Assembly (NCBI RefSeq): GCF_022763305.1
Contig: NZ_JALEGT010000055.1
Coordinates: forward strand, 124,001-188,000
Source of the DNA: Marivita sp.
GTDB lineage: Bacteria > Pseudomonadota > Alphaproteobacteria > Rhodobacterales > Rhodobacteraceae
Length of the DNA: 64,000 nt
Direction: 5' to 3'
Every line of letters begins with the position of its first letter. The first letter of the stretch is position 1. The position numbers were made by a program, and so were the translations under genes. Shown here piece after piece: positions 62,378 to 64,000 of this stretch. The notes under the pieces were generated by a model. It had not been told where the DNA came from. It searched no databases and saw only the letters and a program-made list of their open reading frames with translations.

Positions 62378-63076
62378 ATGCCCAAAGTCACAGGTTTCTT
62401 TGCTGCGCTGCTTTTCGTGCTCGGAATTTCGCCGCTTTGGGCCGACCCGACAGGTCAGATCACCGTCACCGGAGAAGGCAGCGTTTTTGCCGTTCCTGAC
62501 ATGGCCGTCATCACCATGGGGGCGGCTGCCGAGGCGGAAACTGCCAAATCCGCGATGGATCAGACCTCGGTCATCACCGGGGCGATTCTCGATCGGCTCA
62601 GTGAAGCGGGGATCGTAGAACGCGATATCCAGACATCCGATCTCCGTCTGATGCCGGTATGGTCGAACCGGTCCGCGTCGCAGTCGCGCCCCGAGATCGA
62701 GGGCTATTCCGCGTCCAACCGCGTGACTGTCCGGGTGCGTGACCTGGACGCGCTTGGCGGCATCCTCGATGCGGTCCTCGGCGATGGGGCAAATCAGCTC
62801 GACGGGTTGCAATTCATGGTGTCCAATCCCGAGCCGCTCCTTGACGAAGCGCGGGTCAAGGCGGTTGCAGCCGCCCGTGCACGGGCCGAGCTTTTTGCAA
62901 CGGCGGCCGGGGTTGAACTGGGACCGCTTCTCAGCCTGACCGAGGCCGGTGCGCAGACATACAGGCCCGAGTTGATGGGCATGGCGCGCATGGCCGAGGA
63001 GGCGGTGCCGCTGGCACAGGGCGAGGCCGAGTTGCGCGCGAATGTGACACTTGTCTACCAGATCCTGTCTGAATGA
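62378..63076 (+). CDS. SIMPL domain (DUF541) exported protein
   Basis: 232-aa periplasmic protein of the SIMPL/YggE type, role uncertain (oxidative-stress links in some bacteria). Signal peptide VTGFFAALLFVLGISPLWA; mature start QITVTGEGSVFAVPDMAVI, then SNRVTVRVRDLDALGGILDA and the C-terminal AELRANVTLVYQI. ATG 62378 follows AGAGG; an ATG at 62354 in the same frame is a less likely alternative. Divergent from the 842-aa gene across 157 nt with no other feature seen. Confidence 0.88.
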   Translation: MPKVTGFFAALLFVLGISPLWADPTGQITVTGEGSVFAVPDMAVITMGAAAEAETAKSAMDQTSVITGAILDRLSEAGIVERDIQTSDLRLMPVWSNRSASQSRPEIEGYSASNRVTVRVRDLDALGGILDAVLGDGANQLDGLQFMVSNPEPLLDEARVKAVAAARARAELFATAAGVELGPLLSLTEAGAQTYRPELMGMARMAEEAVPLAQGEAELRANVTLVYQILSE

Positions 63077-63153
63077 TCTGGGCTCTATGACGGACGGGCC
63101 AGCCTGCCTATAGTGGCTGCAAAAAGACACGAGCAGCACGCCAGAGGAACCGC

Positions 63154-64000
63154 ATGGCCCGCCGTCCGGCACGAACCGAAACCGTCAATGTCCTGATCGT
63201 CGGGCAAATGGGCCGCCTTGCTTACGAGGCGCTTCTGTTTGCCCTGTCACTGCGCCGCAACACGCGCGACCCGCGTTTCCGGCTTTTCGTGGCCGAACCA
63301 AAGCCCGGCCCCAAGTGGAAAACCGATCCCAGCATCAGGCCTGAACCGCTGCGGGACATGATCGAAGCACAGGGCGCGACGATCCTGCCGTTCGAGGCCC
63401 GACATTTTGGCAGCGACTATCCTTATGGCAACAAGATCGAGGCGCTCTTTGCGCTGCCGAAGGGCGAGCCTTTCGTCTTCTTCGACACCGACACGCTGGT
63501 CACGGGCGAACTTGGCGACGTGCCGTTCGATTTTTCCAAGCCCGCGGCATCGCTTCGTGTCGAAGGGACATGGCCGCAGATCGAACTCTACGGGCCGGGG
63601 TATTCGGACATCTGGAAATCGCTTTACGACCGGTTCGGGCTCGATTTCCAAAGCTCCCTCGATCTGTCGCAGCCGGACGAGTACTGGCGGCGCTATCTCT
63701 ATTTTAATGCCGGGTTTTTCTATTACAGCTGTCCGCATGTGTTCGGGCAGATCTTTCTCGACATGGCGCTGTCAATCTGGAAGGATCCACCGCGCGAACT
63801 GGTTTGTCAGCAATTGACGCCATGGCTCGACCAGATCGCGCTGCCCCTCGTGATCCATTCGCTGGGCGGCGGGCGCGACGCGCTGCCCGAAGGCTATCTC
63901 GACGGGGACACGACGGTGCATTATCGGAACATGCCGCTCCTTTTTGCGCGCGAGAGCGATGCGGTGGTGGAATTGTTGACGGACCTTGCGGCACCCAACC
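63154..64000 (+). CDS. Glycosyltransferase-like protein (5' part, cut by window end)
   Basis: The frame from ATG 63154 is open to the last base (282 codons), so the stop is outside. The start MARRPARTETVNVLIVGQMG precedes a Rossmann-like region; GEPFVFFDTDTLVTGEL (about 104-120) has a DTD motif like the DxD of GT-A glycosyltransferases, followed by YLYFNAGFFYYSC. This pattern fits a sugar transferase acting on a small or cell-envelope acceptor, but the family is not certain. A CAGAGGAACC ribosome region precedes it. Confidence 0.7.
   Translation, partial: MARRPARTETVNVLIVGQMGRLAYEALLFALSLRRNTRDPRFRLFVAEPKPGPKWKTDPSIRPEPLRDMIEAQGATILPFEARHFGSDYPYGNKIEALFALPKGEPFVFFDTDTLVTGELGDVPFDFSKPAASLRVEGTWPQIELYGPGYSDIWKSLYDRFGLDFQSSLDLSQPDEYWRRYLYFNAGFFYYSCPHVFGQIFLDMALSIWKDPPRELVCQQLTPWLDQIALPLVIHSLGGGRDALPEGYLDGDTTVHYRNMPLLFARESDAVVELLTDLAAPN

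Overview
The window is a contiguous piece of a high-GC alphaproteobacterial chromosome, almost certainly from the Rhodobacteraceae (Roseobacter/Rhodobacter group). The evidence is the isc-suf operon headed by a one-cysteine IscR, a DUF4167 protein, a cytochrome b561-YceI fusion, a Suv3-type helicase, CarD, the lptF-lptG-lptD-surA-pdxA-rsmA order, FnrL-like and Irr-like operators, and short intergenic hairpin repeats that look familiar from this family. Nearly all of it is core chromosome. I see no transposase, phage gene, CRISPR array, rRNA or tRNA. Coding is dense, many genes overlap by 1-13 nt, and long antisense ORFs are plentiful, as expected at high GC.

Layout. 1-1154: ribosomal operon rpsF-rpsR-rplI on the minus strand, rplI cut by the window edge. 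1450-3637: small membrane protein, YceI, and a cytochrome b561-YceI fusion. 3785-6051: fatty-acid genes fabD-fabG-acpP. 6092-11497: mazG, then M20 amidohydrolase-agmatinase-DUF1499-prfA-prmC. 11704-19781: DUF4167, then the outer-membrane biogenesis operon lptF-lptG-lptD-surA-pdxA-rsmA on the minus strand. 19913-23409: pepA-holC and a lipoamide dehydrogenase. 23539-25842: a minus-strand run of SDR, HD hydrolase, unknown 78-aa protein and alpha/beta hydrolase.

25891-35351: the iron-sulfur operon iscR, nifS-type desulfurase, sufB, a 59-aa membrane protein, YbjQ, sufC, sufD, two Yip1-like membrane proteins, sufS, then a DUF336 protein and a class-I amidotransferase-like peptidase. Its promoter is near consensus and an Irr-type palindrome lies across the -10. 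A near copy of that palindrome sits inside an A/T-rich, codon-atypical patch of the nifS coding sequence. 35379-39244: tryptophan/kynurenine catabolism (SDR-kynA-kynU) and a metallo-beta-lactamase-fold protein lacking the usual metal motif. 39425-43623: choline-sulfatase, a secreted thermonuclease, YdcH behind an FnrL-like box, glutathione peroxidase, a methyltransferase and a DksA/TraR zinc finger.

43902-50122: peptidase F, then a translationally coupled operon in which the ligase-associated exonuclease and ATP-dependent DNA ligase travel with an esterase and an amidohydrolase rather than with Lhr helicase and PdeM. 50221-57629: aldolase, lysophospholipase with SCP2 protein, TPR protein, Suv3-like helicase, S4 protein, 7Fe ferredoxin, CarD. 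57679-64000: KefB/C-type antiporter, an 842-aa single-span protein with ends resembling GspL/PilM and GspC/PilP, a SIMPL protein, and the start of a glycosyltransferase-like gene.

The most notable non-coding signal is a family of intergenic elements. One kind has a CTTCTTG...AAATATCC...GGGG core next to a GC-rich hairpin. A second kind is perfect palindromes centred on CGTACG or GTCGAC, twice beside a shared CCAGAATTTTATGG string. No database search or structure prediction was run. Functional names rest on recognised family motifs and gene order.
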